The position numbers were made by a program, and so were the translations under genes. The notes under the pieces are model-generated. The model had not been told where the DNA came from. It saw only the letters and a list, made by a program, of their open reading frames with translations, and ran no database searches. 64,000 nt of DNA. Source: Budorcas taxicolor (Eukaryota; Chordata; Mammalia; Artiodactyla; Bovidae). How positions within the stretch are numbered: the first letter of the stretch is position 1; each line of letters begins with the position of its first letter. The stretch covers positions 9,508,262-9,572,261 of the forward strand of contig NC_068930.1 of the NCBI RefSeq assembly GCF_023091745.1. Reading direction: 5' to 3'. Shown here piece after piece: positions 23,356-34,400 of this stretch.

Positions 23356-23704
23356 ATGCTGTGTTTGCTAGCGTGTGAGGTGAGTGCAATTGTGAGGGAG
23401 TTTGAACACTTTTGGCATTGCCTTTCTTTGGGATTGGAATGAAAACTGATCTTTTCCAGTCCTGTGGCCACTGCTGAGTTTTCCAAATTTGCTGGCATAT
23501 TGAGTGCAGCACTTTAACAGTATCATCTTTTAGGACTTGAAATAGTTCACCTGGAATTCCATCACCTCCACTAGCTTTGTTCATAGTGACACTTCCTAAG
23601 GTCCACTTGACTTCACATTCCAGGATGTCTGGCTCTAGGTGAGTGATCACACCATCTTGATTATCTGGGTCATTAAGATCTTTTTTGAATAGTTCTGTGT
23701 TTTC

Positions 23705-24514
23705 TTACCACCTCTTCTTTATATTTTCTGCTTCTGTTAGGTCCATACCGTTTCTGTCCTTTATTGTAACCATCTTTGCATGAAATGTTCCCTTGGTGTC
23801 TCTAATTTTCTTGAAGAGATCTCTAGTCTTTCCCATTCTGTTGTTTTCCTCCATTTCTTTGCACTGATCACTGAGGAATGCTTTCTTATTTCTCCTTGCT
23901 ATTCTTTGGAACTCTGCATTCAAATGGGTATATCTTTCCTTTGCTTCTTTGCCTTTCACTTCTCTTCTTTTCACAGCTATTTGTAGGGCCTCCTCAGACA
24001 ACCATTTTGGCTTTTTGCATTTTTTTTTCTTGAGGATGGTCTTGATCACTACCTCCTGTACAGTGTCACAAACCTCTGTCCATAGTTCCTCAGGCACTCT
24101 ATCAGATCTAATTCCTTGAATCTATTTGTCACTGCCACTGTATAATCATAAGGGATTTGATTTAGGTCATACCTGAATAGTCAGGTGGTTTTCCCTACTT
24201 CCTTCAATTTGTCTGAATTTTGCAGTAAGGAGTTCATGATCTGAGCCACAGTCAGCTCCTGGTCTTGTTTTTGCTGACGGTATAGAAATTCTCCACCTTC
24301 AGCTGCAAAGAATATAATCAATCTGATTTCAGTATTGACCATCTGGTGATGTCCATGTGTAGAGCCATCTCTTGTGTTGTTGGAAGAGGGTGTTTGCTAT
24401 GACGAGTGTGTTCTCTTGGCAAAACTCTGTTAGTCTTTGCCCTGCTTTATTTTGTACTCCAAGGCCAAACTTGCCTGTTACTCCTATCTCACATGCTAAC
24501 AAAGTAATGCTCAA
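23705..24514 (-). pseudogene. BovB endonuclease/linker remnant (inverted part)
   Basis: Minus-strand frames at 24329-24514 (endonuclease C-terminal part, with NTLFQQHKRWLYTWTSPDGQ) and 23705-24097 (the lysine-rich linker before RT, including LNAEFQRIARRNKKAFLSDQ). Stops and frame changes lie between them. This piece is inverted relative to the rest of the element. Confidence 0.72.
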
Positions 24515-24542
24515 AATTCTCCAGGCGAGGCTTCAACATTAC

Positions 24543-25220
24543 GTGAACTGAGAACTTCCAGACGTTCCAGCTGGATTTAGAAAAGGCAGAGGAACCAGAG
24601 GCCAAATTGCCAACATCTGTTGGATCATAGTAAAAGCAAGAGAGTTCGAGAAAACCATCTACTTCTGCTTTATTGACTACGCCTTTGACTATGTGGATCA
24701 CAATAAACTGTGGAAAATTCTTCAAGAGATGGGACTACAAGACCACCTTACCCGCCTCCTGAGAAATCTATATGCAGGTCAAGAAGCAACAGTTAGAATT
24801 GGATATGGAACAATGGACTGGTTCCAAATTGGGAAAGGAGTACATCAAGGCTGTTTATTGTCACCTTGTTTATTTAACTTATGCAGAGTACATCATGTGA
24901 AATGCCGGGCTGTGTGAAACACAAGCTGGAATCAAGATTGCTGGGAGAAATATCAATAGCCTCAGATATGCAGATGACACCACCCTTATGGCAGAAAGTG
25001 AAGAGGAGCTAAAGAGCCTCTTGATGAAAGTGAAAGAGGAGAGTGAAAAAGTTGGCTTAAAACTCAACATCCAAAAAACTAAGATCATGGTATCTGGTCC
25101 CATCATTTCATGGCTAATAGATGGGCTAACAGTGGAAACAGTGACAGACTTTATTTTCTTGGGCTCCAAAATCACTGCAGCCATGAAATTAAAAGACCCT
25201 TGCTCCTTGTAAGAAAAGTT
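24543..25220 (+). pseudogene. BovB reverse transcriptase remnant (plus part)
   Basis: Plus-strand frame 24693-24917 holds the fingers/palm region (GKGVHQGCLLSPCLFNL). After a frameshift near 24900, the intact catalytic box YADD is encoded at 24967-24978, followed by MAESEEELKSLLMKVKEE. Upstream, 'gctggatttagaaaaggcag' is the family's 'AGFRKGR' region. Frameshifts and stops make it non-functional. Confidence 0.82.
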
Positions 25221-25315
25221 ATGACCAACCTAGACAGCATATTAAAAAAGAGACATTTCAGCAAAGTAATGTCTCAAATGTCTCTGTTTTTTAATATGCT
25301 GTCTAGGTTGGTCAT
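25221..25315. repeat. BovB fold-back hairpin
   Basis: Left arm 25221-25258 and right arm 25276-25315 are reverse complements apart from about two bases in the A/T run, with a 17-base loop. It marks the first strand switch (plus to minus) inside the BovB insertion. Confidence 0.9.
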
Positions 25316-25717
25316 GGCTTTTCTTCCAAGGAGCAAGTGCTGCCGAAAAAGGTCCATCTAGTCAACCATATGGACCTTTTTAGGCAAAATAATGTCTGTT
25401 TTTTAATATACTGTCTAGGTTGGTCATAGCCTTTCTTCCAAGGAGCAAGTGTCTTTTAATTTCATGGCTGCAGTCACCATCTGCAGTGATTTTGTTGCCC
25501 AGGAAAATAAAGTCTGTCACTGTTTCCATTGTTTCCCCATCTATTTGCCATGAAGTGATGGGACCAGATACCATGATCTTAGTTTTTTTGAATGTTGAGT
25601 TTTAAGTCAGCTTTTTCACTCTCCTCTTTCACTTTCATCAAGAGGCTCTTTAGTTCCTCTTCGCTTTCTGCCATTAGGGTGGTGTCATCAGCATATTTTC
25701 CAGTAGTCATGTATGGA

Positions 25718-25851
25718 TTGGAGAAGGAAATGGCAACCCACTCCAGTACTTGCCTGGAAAATTCCAGGGACAGAGGAGCCTGGTGGGCTGCTGTCTATGG
25801 GGTCATGTAGAGTCGGACATGACTGAAGTGACTTAGCAGCAGCAGCAGCAG
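25718..25851 (+). mobile_element. Bov-tA SINE with AGC tail
   Basis: Sense SINE body 'aaggaaatggcaacccactc' to 'gactgaagtgacttagcagc', ending in an (AGC)n tail at 25835-25851. Flanks 'catgtatgga' (25708-25717) and 'catgtaatga' (25852-25861) are the target duplication. It lies inside segment F of the BovB and is younger than it. Confidence 0.88.
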
Positions 25852-26411
25852 CATGTAATGATGTAAGAGTTGGGCCTTAAAGAAAGCTGAGCACTAAGGA
25901 GTTAATGCTTTTGAACTGTGGTGTTGGAGAAGACTCTTGAGAGTCCCTTGGACTGCAAGGAGATCAAACCAGTCAATTCTAAAAGAAATCAAACCTGATT
26001 ATTCATTAGAAGGACTGATGCTGAAACTGAAGTTCCAATATTTTGGCCACCTGATGTGAAGAGCTGACTCATTGGAAAAGACCCTGATGCTGGGAAAGGT
26101 TGAAGGCAGGAGGGGAAGGGAACAACAGAGGATGAGATGGTTGGATGGCATCACTGACTCTGAAGGTGAGTTTGAGCAAGCTCCAGGAATTGGTGATGGA
26201 CAGGGAGGCCTGGTGTCCTGCAGTCCATTGGGTTGCAAAGAGTCCATCATGACTGAGCGAGTGAACTAAACTGAACTGATGCTGAGTTTTCTCTGACTAG
26301 TTAGACACTATATGGAATAACCAAATGTTTAGTTCCTGTTCCTACAGGACCCCCACTCTTTAAATCCCCCCACTTTCCCTCATCCTGGCCCAGGTGGTAA
26401 ATGGCCTAGGT

Positions 26412-26761
26412 CAGGGGTCCCCAGCCCCCAGGCGACAGACTGGTACTGTTCTGTGGCCTGTTAGGAACCAGGCCTCACGGCAGGAGGTGAGTGGCAGGTG
26501 AGCCTGCAAAGCTTCATCTGTGTTTACAGCTGCCCCCCATCACTCGCATTCCTGCCTGAACTCCACCTACTATCTTGGGGATCAGCCACGGCATTAGATC
26601 CTCAGAGGAGCACAGGCCCTACTGTGAACTGGGCATTGAGGGATCAAGGCTACATCCTCCTTATGAGAATCATCCTGAAACCCCCCCCCCCCACCCCCAT
26701 CCTGGGAAAAATTATCTTCCACAAAACTGGTCCCTGGTGCCAAAAATGTTGGGGACTGCTG
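26412..26761 (+). mobile_element. hAT-Charlie element, MER1-like
   Basis: Begins 'caggggtccccag', ends 'gttggggactgctg', so it has imperfect terminal inverted repeats. Internal text ('ctgttctgtggcctgttag', 'ggaaccaggcctcacggcag', 'ggtccctggtgccaaaaatg') matches MER1-type non-autonomous elements. Flanking 8-mers 'gcctaggt' (26404-26411) and 'tcctagga' (26762-26769) fit an eroded 8-bp hAT target duplication. A C-run lies near 26680-26694. Confidence 0.72.
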
Positions 26762-26769
26762 TCCTAGGA

Positions 26770-27464
26770 ACTAGGTACATTATTAACCCTCACACCAGTG
26801 TCGTGGAGAGGGGTGATCACGTGTTTGACTCTATTTCAGCTCCCCTCCAACCAGGCACAGGAAGCCCTGCACTGTCCACTGTCACCGGGAAGGTCAGCCT
26901 GTCCTGGCCCTCTGGGGTCTCCCTGGGCATCGGTGGTCTTCAGTGAAGGGACATCACACAGTGCCCAGTATTTTGTCTGACAAAGGCCTCAGAAGACAGT
27001 GCCCTTCTTGGAAGCATCTTCCTCTATGATACGCTCCACCCCTCCCTGTTCAGGGTCTGACCCTGCTTGCTCTGCTCTGGTGAGGTTTCAGAAATGCCTG
27101 ATCCCTTATTCCTTTCTGAGGCACCCGTCCTCTGTGGATACCCTTTAGACTCACTCTATCCCAATTTGCTTAAAAACAAACTTTCCCCAATAAACTCAGC
27201 CTCTCAGTTCTAATGCCAATCATCACGATTGCTGGAAGTCATATAGAGAGCCCTGGAGCCACTCCAGTTGTGTGACGCAGAGATCATGACATCTGCGATA
27301 TCCAGGTGGCCTTACCCACATATTGGCTATTTTTCTTCATTGCATTCATACTTGCTAAGAGTTTGTTTAGCCTGGTTTAATGCTTCATCTGCGCTCCTAT
27401 TTTCCTTGTGAAATTGGTTTTCTCAGCCAAACGATGAGTGACCCGAGAGCTGGTCCTATTTCTT
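26770..27464. other. Unassigned sequence
   Basis: No gene or named repeat recognised. Confidence 0.45.
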
Positions 27465-27600
27465 TCTCTTCTTCTATTAACTCATTGGACAAATACTATT
27501 TCAGTGTCTGCAGTGGCCCAGATGCTGCTCTGGGACCCAAGGACACAGCATTGCCCAGAACAGAGGGTCCATGCTCATGAAGCTTGCCTTCCTCTCTCTT
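27465..27600 (-). mobile_element. L2 3-prime end fragment
   Basis: 'aactcattggacaaatacta' followed by 'gctctgggacccaaggacac' and 'catgctcatgaagcttgcc' follows the antisense L2 3-prime end pattern (3-prime repeat, then the 'summary' region reversed). Diverged. Confidence 0.48.
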
Positions 27601-28894
27601 TGAACCCCGTAGCAGTGGATGCCCGTAAACACACTGGTCTTGAGGATCCTCGAGGTTTCCCTGGGCACAGCCACAGGCTTGGTGCTTGCCCTGGCTTGTA
27701 CTGGCTCCGTATATTTGCCTTTGCTTTCTCCTTGTAGAGACTTTTTTTTCTAGCTCTGCTGACACATGCCCTGAAGAAAGACCACCTTCCCCAGGTCCCA
27801 GGCACTGCTGCTTGCTCGTCGGCTGGGCACTTGAACTTCCTCAGCCCCTTTTCTCCCTGTCAAACATGGGCAATGTCTGCGTGACAGGTTAGTGTGAGCT
27901 GTGAGCAGCATGGTGCCGCGCTCCTCGCTATTGCAGCACAGTTGTGTTCAGAGACAAAAATTAAGTATCTCGCTTCCCCTCCCCAAGCATATTCTTACTG
28001 CCCTGATTCTTCCAGAAGTCTCCTTTCCCTGGGAAAGAGAAAATGCCACAGAATTCAATACCAAGGAACCAAATTCTTGGCTGTGAAGATTCAAAATCCA
28101 CTTCAACAGATACCAGTGGAAATCAGTGTTGATAGGCCACAGTGTATATCTCAGAGGGGCCCAGGATGACTCTTGTTACGGTTAGAACCGGGTAGCTATG
28201 CTGCAGTCACAAACATACCCCAAAACAGAGGGTCTTGGTACGTGGAAGCTTGTTTCTCCTTCATTTAGCTCTGATTCCTGGCTCCTCCTCCTAGGTAGCT
28301 CCCTTCCAAGTGATGACTCAGCATGCTTAGTTACGGCCGCTAGGGTGGCCCCAGCAGGAGGAAAGGACTGGAAAGTCACACAGAGGGCTTGACATCAGCT
28401 TAGCAAATAAACAACATGCATTATCTCCTCATACAGCCCCTTGACCAGAACTAATCACATGTACCCAACCTAGCTACAAGGGCAATTGGGAAATGCCGTC
28501 CTCCTGTGTGCTCAGGCAGAGGAAATGAAACAGAATTTAGGAAGACCTAGTCTTGTCTCTTCCTCTGTCATGAACCAAGCATATTCTGGGCGTGATCATC
28601 CATAAATTCCCTGCAGAACTAAGACATTATCCCACATAGAAAACCCTAAGTTGCAATGAGCTTTAATCTAAATTGAGAAATCACTGAATTCTACCGTGTT
28701 TTCATGAAAATGACTAGGCTATGATTTCTGTCATCATGCAGAAATAGAAAACCAGTTTTAGGTATAGAAAATCAGCTTTTGGTATAGAAGAATAAATGAA
28801 GTCATCTTTGCCTACACGACAACATGAGTCATTACAGTATTACGTGGGTCGGGACATTACTACAGGCTACATATGTTTATAGCGGGAAAAACAT
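27601..28894. other. Unassigned, with an ancient repeat-like patch
   Basis: At about 28181-28510 the phrases 'gctgcagtcacaaacatacc', 'gaccagaactaatcacatg' and 'ctacaagggcaattgggaaa' resemble an old mammalian interspersed repeat that I cannot name with confidence. No gene seen. Confidence 0.4.
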
Positions 28895-29065
28895 CTTACA
28901 GATTGTTGGTCAGAGGTGGGGTAGCACAGAGATTCAGTGTTCTGGCTCCTGGGTTCAAATCTGAACTCACTAGCAGAGTGAAATTTAAATACAATCAAAT
29001 GGGGTACTGCTCAGCTCCTGGCTGGTTACATCATAAGGTTGCAATAAAGGTTAGTGGTTTAAACA
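28895..29065 (+). mobile_element. MIR fragment
   Basis: 'ttctggctcctgggttcaaa' and 'aatggggtactgctcagctc' match the sense MIR 5-prime and middle parts. Old and diverged. Confidence 0.48.
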
Positions 29066-29224
29066 TCCACAGCTGACATTAAGATCCAGAGATTTTAATT
29101 TTCAATCTGATATTTTTCCATTACTCTTAACCCCCCAAAATCTCTTGACATCTTGTTTTCACTGCTAAGATTAATGATAATGATTAGAATATCTTCAAAG
29201 TTCTCATCTCCAAGAGAAAACAAA

Positions 29225-29345
29225 TTTAACTCTGTGAGGTAATAGATGTTAACTAGACTTATTGTGGGGATCATCTTGCAATATGCTCACCTAGTGATCA
29301 TGGTATACACCCGAAACTAATATAACGTTATATATCAATTATGTT
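29225..29345 (+). mobile_element. L1M 3-prime tail fragment
   Basis: 'tagatgttaactagacttat', 'gatcatcttgcaatatgctc' and 'cagt..atatatcaatt' follow the last 120 bases of an old L1 3-prime UTR. Confidence 0.45.
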
Positions 29346-29377
29346 TTATTAGAAGAAGGATGAGAAGGAGGAAAAAA

Positions 29378-29605
29378 ACTGCCATTAATTGAGCTCTTGT
29401 GATGCGCCAGGCATTTTACATAACTCACATCACTGAGTCCTTACAACAACTCTGTGAATTGGGTATGATTGTGACCATTTTATAGACGCAGCACTTGGCA
29501 CTTAGAGAGATTGGGTTAACCTGTGCAGGGACACTGGGAAGTTCTAAAACGTGCCACACGGAGATCCGACCCTGGCTCCCCAGCGCGCTGACTCTCCAAC
29601 CCTGA
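29378..29605 (+). mobile_element. MIR SINE
   Basis: 'ttgagctcttgtgatgcgcc', 'aggcattttacataactcac', 'ttacaacaactctgtgaatt' and 'gagattgggttaacctgtgc' are in the MIR order on the plus strand. Confidence 0.68.
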
Positions 29606-29670
29606 GCAGGTAACCTCAGCATACTAGGATTTACTTTCTTTGTCTGTAAAAGAGCAACAGAGATAACATG

Positions 29671-29873
29671 TACCTGGCTCAGCTGGTAAAGAATCCGCCT
29701 GCAATGCAGGAGATCTGAGTTTGATCCCTGGGTTGGGAAGATCTCCTGGAGAAAGGAAAGGCTTCCCTTTTATCCACTCCAGCATTCTGGCCTGGAGAAG
29801 TCCAGGGACTGTATAGTCCATGGGGTCGCAAAGAGTTGGACACTACTGAGTGACTCTGACTTCATTTCACTTC
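29671..29873 (+). mobile_element. Bov-A type SINE
   Basis: Sense SINE 'acctggctcagctggtaaag' to 'gactctgacttcatttcact'. About a dozen extra bases ('cttcccttttatc') sit between the two body modules near 29762-29775. No clear target duplication. Confidence 0.9.
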
Positions 29874-29934
29874 GGGGAAAAAAAAAGAAAGCTCCACAAG
29901 TTCCTTTACCTTCCTCCATCTAAGAGGTGGGGTC

Positions 29935-30760
29935 TCTGCCCCCTCCCCTTGAATCTGGGTTGACCTTAACGATGAGCTTGTGACCAATAGAATGAAGCTC
30001 AACTTCCAAGGCTACTCAGAAGAGGCCGTGTGGTTTCTGCCTGGTTCCCCTGGAACTCTTGCCTTTGGAGACCTGAGTTGTTGTTATAGGCTGATTTATG
30101 CTCTCCCACCCCAAATTCATTTGTTGGAGCACCCACCCTCAGTACCTCAGAACGTGACCTTCTTTTAAAATAGGGTCTTTGTAGAGGTAGTCAAGTTAAA
30201 ATGAAGTCAGAGTGGCTCCTAATCCGGTAAGACTAGTATCCTTATAAAAAGGGGAAACTGAAACACACACACACACAGAGAAGACGTGTAAAGATACAGC
30301 AGGGAGCCACCTACAAGCCAAAGAGAAGGGCATGGGACAGATTATTCCCTCATGGTCCTCAGAGAGAACCTACCCTGCCAACACAATGAATTTGGACTTC
30401 CAGTCTCCAGACTGTGAGATAACCCATTTCTGTTGTTCTAAGCAAGCCACTGAGGTCATAGTACTTTGTTACAGCAAATACAGTTGTCATGTAAGAAGGC
30501 AGACCCCATGCCCAAGGTCTCCATGCTGATAGGAAGCCCAGGCCGCATAAGGAGGCCACGTGTGTGTATTCTGGTGACGGCCCTGCTGAGCTTCCAGCTG
30601 ACAGCCAGCATCACCCATCAGACACAGGGAGGAGATACCTCCAGATGATTCCAGCCACCAGCTATAGCTTCCCTACCCTTGAATTTACCCACGTTTTTGA
30701 GTGTTTCCAGACAAGAAAGACCCCACACATCACGAAGCAAGTAGGTCCTTTATACTTGTA
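29935..30760 (+). mobile_element. Ancient LTR/MER-like repeat split by a MaLR LTR
   Basis: Text before 30077 ('ccccttgaatctgggttgac', 'gaccaatagaatga') and after 30487 ('gctgagcttccagctgacag', 'ccagcatcaccca', 'gatgattccagccac') resembles the two halves of one old mammalian repeat, split by the LTR at 30082-30482. The family name is uncertain. Confidence 0.35.
30082..30482 (+). mobile_element. Solo MaLR (MLT1/MST-type) LTR
   Basis: A 401-bp LTR starting TGTTATAGGCTGA and ending CAAATACA, with a perfect 5-bp target duplication 'gttgt' (30077-30081 and 30483-30487). Inside are 'ccaaattcatttgttgga', 'atagggtctttgtagaggta', 'atccttataaaaagg', a short CA run (30266-30279), and 'tgttgttctaagcaagccac'. 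It has no internal genes; solo LTRs arise by recombination between paired LTRs. Confidence 0.87.
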
Positions 30761-31239
30761 ACTAAATTCTATCTGAATTCTCAGCTCTCAGAATCTATGT
30801 GCATAATAAAATAGCTTTTGTTAGGTCACAGGTTTCGAGGCTCTATGGAGCAACAGGAAGGGGAACAGTGTGACAGCTAGTGAGGCCACAGCTGGGGCTC
30901 CCTGACCTCAGAATGCAGACCTCCCCCAAAAGCAAGCTCATCGGCCTTGCTGTCTCAGAGGGTGTCTGGGTGGGAGGATTTTTGCTGAGTTTTGTCTCCA
31001 ACAACACTCGCCCACGTGGGCTAGACTTTGGTTGACCCATTGAGGACCATCTGGCCTTTGAGGAACCCAGCTCCCCCCAGCCTTCTTCAAGCTTCAAGAG
31101 CAGCCAGGATGCCAAAGGCAGCCATCGTGTCTGGTATCTTCAGGGTCTGACCACCTGGAAGAAGATTAGAACAGCAGGCACCACTTGACCCTGTGCCAGT
31201 GGTCATTTTGCAGATGGGTCTATAATCAGGAGAACTGCT
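30761..31239. other. Unassigned sequence
   Basis: No gene or named repeat recognised. Confidence 0.45.
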
Positions 31240-31475
31240 GGGAAGCAGAGTATAATCTGAGTGTCTGACTGCTTGGGTTTGAATCCTGCCTGTGCAGTCT
31301 CTAGCTGTATGGTCTGGGTCAGTAATATAACCTCCCCAAGCCTATTTCTTCATCTGCGAAATGGCACCCACCTTGTAAGGGTTCTCATGAGGCTCGCCGA
31401 GGACATTGTTGTGGGAAGCTTGGAGCTGGGGCCCAGCATGGAGTCAGCTCACAGAATACATGTGCTATCCCTGCC
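31240..31475 (+). mobile_element. MIR SINE
   Basis: 'actgcttgggtttgaatcct', 'ctagctgtatggtctgggtc', 'cctatttcttcatctgcgaa' and 'cttgtaagggttctcatgag' follow sense MIR through most of its length. Confidence 0.6.
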
Positions 31476-33061
31476 ATTCATCAGCAGCAACCCTTAGCTC
31501 CTAGGGGTTTATCTGCTGTCTCCAGGGCAGACTCGTTTATTTCCTGGGAGCTTCCCTGCAAAGGAGAGAAGGTAGCTTACAATAACCCCAAGAAGGCTGA
31601 GCTCTTTCAAAAGTTAATTTTGAAAAATTAGTAAAGATTCCAGACAGACCTACGGTAGCTTTGTTATTACTGGTGAGCTGCTGCTGCTGCTGCTGCTGTT
31701 CTGAATAGCCTTGAAAATGCCTGGCTTTGAAGCTGCAAAGGGTGGCAATTAGCCTCTCCTGAAAGTCCTCGCAGCAGTAAAGCCTTGGCACAGGGCGCAG
31801 GGTTTCGCTTCCTTCCCCATTTTGCGGTCACTATGTCTGCCTACCTCCCCGCTGCGGCCCAGGCAGGGGCAGTGGAAGGGCCGCGTGGTCTCCTCAGCTC
31901 ACTGCTGCAGGAAACCCGGCCTGCTGCCGCGATGACTCCCAGAAAAGAAGGCGGATGGGCTGACTCAAAGTGAACCATCTCCCCGCACCGCCCCAGACCC
32001 TCGCACGCTGTCCCCACACGGCCCCTCCCTGGAGGGTGAGACTGAATCACGGCTCAGGGTCCTAAGACGCTCCCAGGCCTCTCTCTCAGTGCGGGCCTGG
32101 CCAAGCGCTCCAACTGCAGGGTGACTGCACGGATCAGAACTAATTCCCCGTAAGCAGCGGCCTGCCCCCGGCAGCACTCTGTCAGAAACCATCTCTGGGC
32201 AGGCAGCTGGCGGGCTGCTCCACTCCCTCCTGCTCCACGCGGGGCAAGGCTTGTCCAAATATTTGCCTTGATCCTGCTTTCTGAGTCATCATGTGCAAGA
32301 ACCTCTGTAATTTCATCTACTGCGTGACTCAGACCAGGGCTCAGCACAAGTGCGGAGCACCCGAGGCCGGAGCTGCTCGAAGCCCAGGCCTGCAGCCAGC
32401 GCCTGCTGCTCCCAGCCAGCCCTGGGGTTCGGGAGCACGGCTGGGCCTCCCTGGACTGCCTAGCCCTAGATTAAAATCTCTTTTGTCTGGGATGATTAAT
32501 ACAGCCGCAAACACGCCTCAGTGCAAGGGTGTGAGGTGCACTTTGTACCTTTTCCAAGTCTTTTTCTTTTAAATGCTAAATCCATTTGCAGCTCATAAAT
32601 TACGTTGGCTTCAAAATGAAACGTTCCTGACAGCAGCAGGCGCGGTGTGGGTCCCACTAAAACATTTTCTCTTGTTGGCCCCTCTCCTGCTCTGAGACCC
32701 TAGGAGAAATCAGCTTGCCTTCCGGAGGGGGAGGGGAGGCAGCAGAATGACCTAGATTCCAAATCTGCGAGACAGGTAGCACCAGCTCTCCCGTCTTCCA
32801 AAGGCTGCCCTGCACAGGGTCCCAGGGTTTCAAAGGAGCCAGCAGGATGCACCTCTTCCTGTTCCGGCTTGGACCCTCTCCTCTTACGTGTGACAGGGTC
32901 ATTTTCTCCTTCATCGGGTCTGTCCTCTTAGGAAGGTCCACAAGCTGGGCTGGTGTGACCCCTGGTAGGGGGAGAGGGAAGGGTGCAGCCGACAGCAGAG
33001 GTGAGGCGTCCCTCGGGAGGGAGGTGGCAGCTCAGACACTGGTGTCTCCAGCAGTCAGGGA
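31476..33061. other. Unassigned; CTG run and AP-1-like sites
   Basis: A (CTG)n microsatellite lies at 31678-31699. AP-1-like heptamers TGACTCA at 31961-31967, TGAGTCA at 32282-32288 and TGACTCA at 32325-32331 cluster in an otherwise repeat-free stretch. No exon recognised. The stretch 32240-32640 is the part that most resembles a conserved non-coding element, but conservation cannot be tested here. Confidence 0.4.
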
Positions 33062-33160
33062 CAATGGAATTTAAACTTTCTTTCCACCACTTTCTAGCTT
33101 TGTGGCTTTGGGCAAGTTACTTGCCCTCTCTGAGCTTCTGTCTCTTCTTCCATTCACTCA
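33062..33160 (+). mobile_element. MIR fragment
   Basis: 'accactttctagctttgtgg', 'ctttgggcaagttacttgcc' and 'ctctctgagcttctgtctct' are diagnostic of the MIR core. Confidence 0.65.
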
Positions 33161-33979
33161 CTCCATGCTTATTATCAAAGCACTCTGTCAGACCTAGCCC
33201 ACTCCCTACCACTTACTTTACATTCTGACACTACACAGCCTTGTGTATTTGTACCTTGCCAGGCAGAGGGAAACAATAAGCAGAAGATGAGTGAGATGCA
33301 GGTCAGGGAGCTCCTGTGCTCTGCTAGGGGCCTAGCCCAGACGACTGAGGCAGGCAACGGGCAGGAGGGACCCAGAGAGCAGCGTGAAGCAGGATCGCGC
33401 CTGCGCCACGCACAGTGGGAGCTCCGTAAACCTTGCTGCTGTACTACTAGTTGACAGCGGGTAGTGAGCAGGCAATGCACTTGCAGTGGAGACGTTGAAA
33501 GGAGAATGCAGCAAGCTGGGAGGAAGATAACGTCAAAGCCAGGGTGACGCTGGCACCTGTGATGGGTGAGCGTCATTTCCCGCCACTCCACGCTCCCTGC
33601 ATCCCACAGTCCAAAGCACAGGCAGGCTTCAGTCCACACCGTGCCCCAAAGGTCAGCTGGCTAGTTTCACGAGCCGGCATTCCAGGCCTGGGGCCTGCAC
33701 AGGCAGCACTCTGCCCTCAGTCAAGCCTCCAAGTTCCCATCCAGGATCAGCTTCCCGAGCTCCGGCCCATCCCAGTTGGCCTCAGGGGTGCTGAGGCAGC
33801 TGCTGCCAGGCAGGGGTGGGGTGGGTGAGGCAGATGAGAAGCAGGTCCCAGGGCAGCTGTCCTCACCGGCAGACCCGGAGCCACACTCGAGCCAGGGTGT
33901 CCCTGTCGGGGGCACGCCAAGCTCTGCAGGGAGGGGGTGCCCAGTGGATGCACATACGTAACACTTGCTTTATTGTATT
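33161..33979. other. Unassigned sequence
   Basis: No gene or named repeat recognised. Confidence 0.45.
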
Positions 33980-34190
33980 GCTGCTGCTGCTGCCTGGAGA
34001 ATTCTCCAGGCAAGAACACTGGAGTGGGGCTGCCATTGCCTTCTCCGGTGCATAAAAGTGAAAAGTGAAAGTGAAGTCGCTCAGTCGTGTCCAACTCTGT
34101 GCGACCCCATGGACTGCAGCCCACCAGGCTCCTCCATCCATGGGATTTTCCAGGCAAGAGTACTGGAGTGGGGTGCCATTGCCTTCTCCA
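33980..34190 (-). mobile_element. Bov-tA SINE dimer, internally deleted
   Basis: Antisense Bov-tA with a (GCT)n run at the left (the reversed AGC tail). Two body modules follow, each containing 'ccaggcaag.acactggagt' or its variant, joined at 'cataaaagtgaaaagtgaaa'. The left module lacks its distal part. Target duplication 'ttattgtatt' (33970-33979) and 'ttattgtact' (34191-34200). Confidence 0.92.
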
Positions 34191-34254
34191 TTATTGTACT
34201 GACCTGGCTTCAAATGTTTATTTCATGTAAATTTCCAAGATTCCGGGCAGTTTC

Positions 34255-34400
34255 TATTGTTGGGCCCCGTTTTATAAGGAAAACGAGACTCAGGGAGGTC
34301 CTGGAAGTAGATGGTAGGACAAAGAAGTTGGGCCTTCAGGTGACAGCCCCTGAAACAGGAGGGCCCAGCAGGGGCCCGAGTTCGGCCCCTCTTCCCATCA
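34255..34400 (+). mobile_element. MIR fragment
   Basis: 'gggccccgttttataaggaa', 'aacgagactcagggaggtcc' and 'gggccttcaggtgacagcc' fit the second half of MIR. Confidence 0.5.

Larger units (their letters stand above)
23367..26278 (+). mobile_element. Rearranged BovB insertion with several strand switches
   Basis: One insertion, bounded by 'atgctgtgttt' (23356-23366) and 'atgctgagttt' (26279-26289). Segments in order: A, 23367-24488 minus (endonuclease/linker); B, 24489-25258 plus (reverse transcriptase); C, about 25259-25340 minus; D, about 25343-25365 plus; E, about 25366-25700 minus; F, about 25701-26278 plus, with the 3-prime end. A ends and B starts at neighbouring BovB positions ('cacacgctagc' and 'cacatgctaac'), the signature of twin priming. 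C to E are extra fold-backs. Confidence 0.85.
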
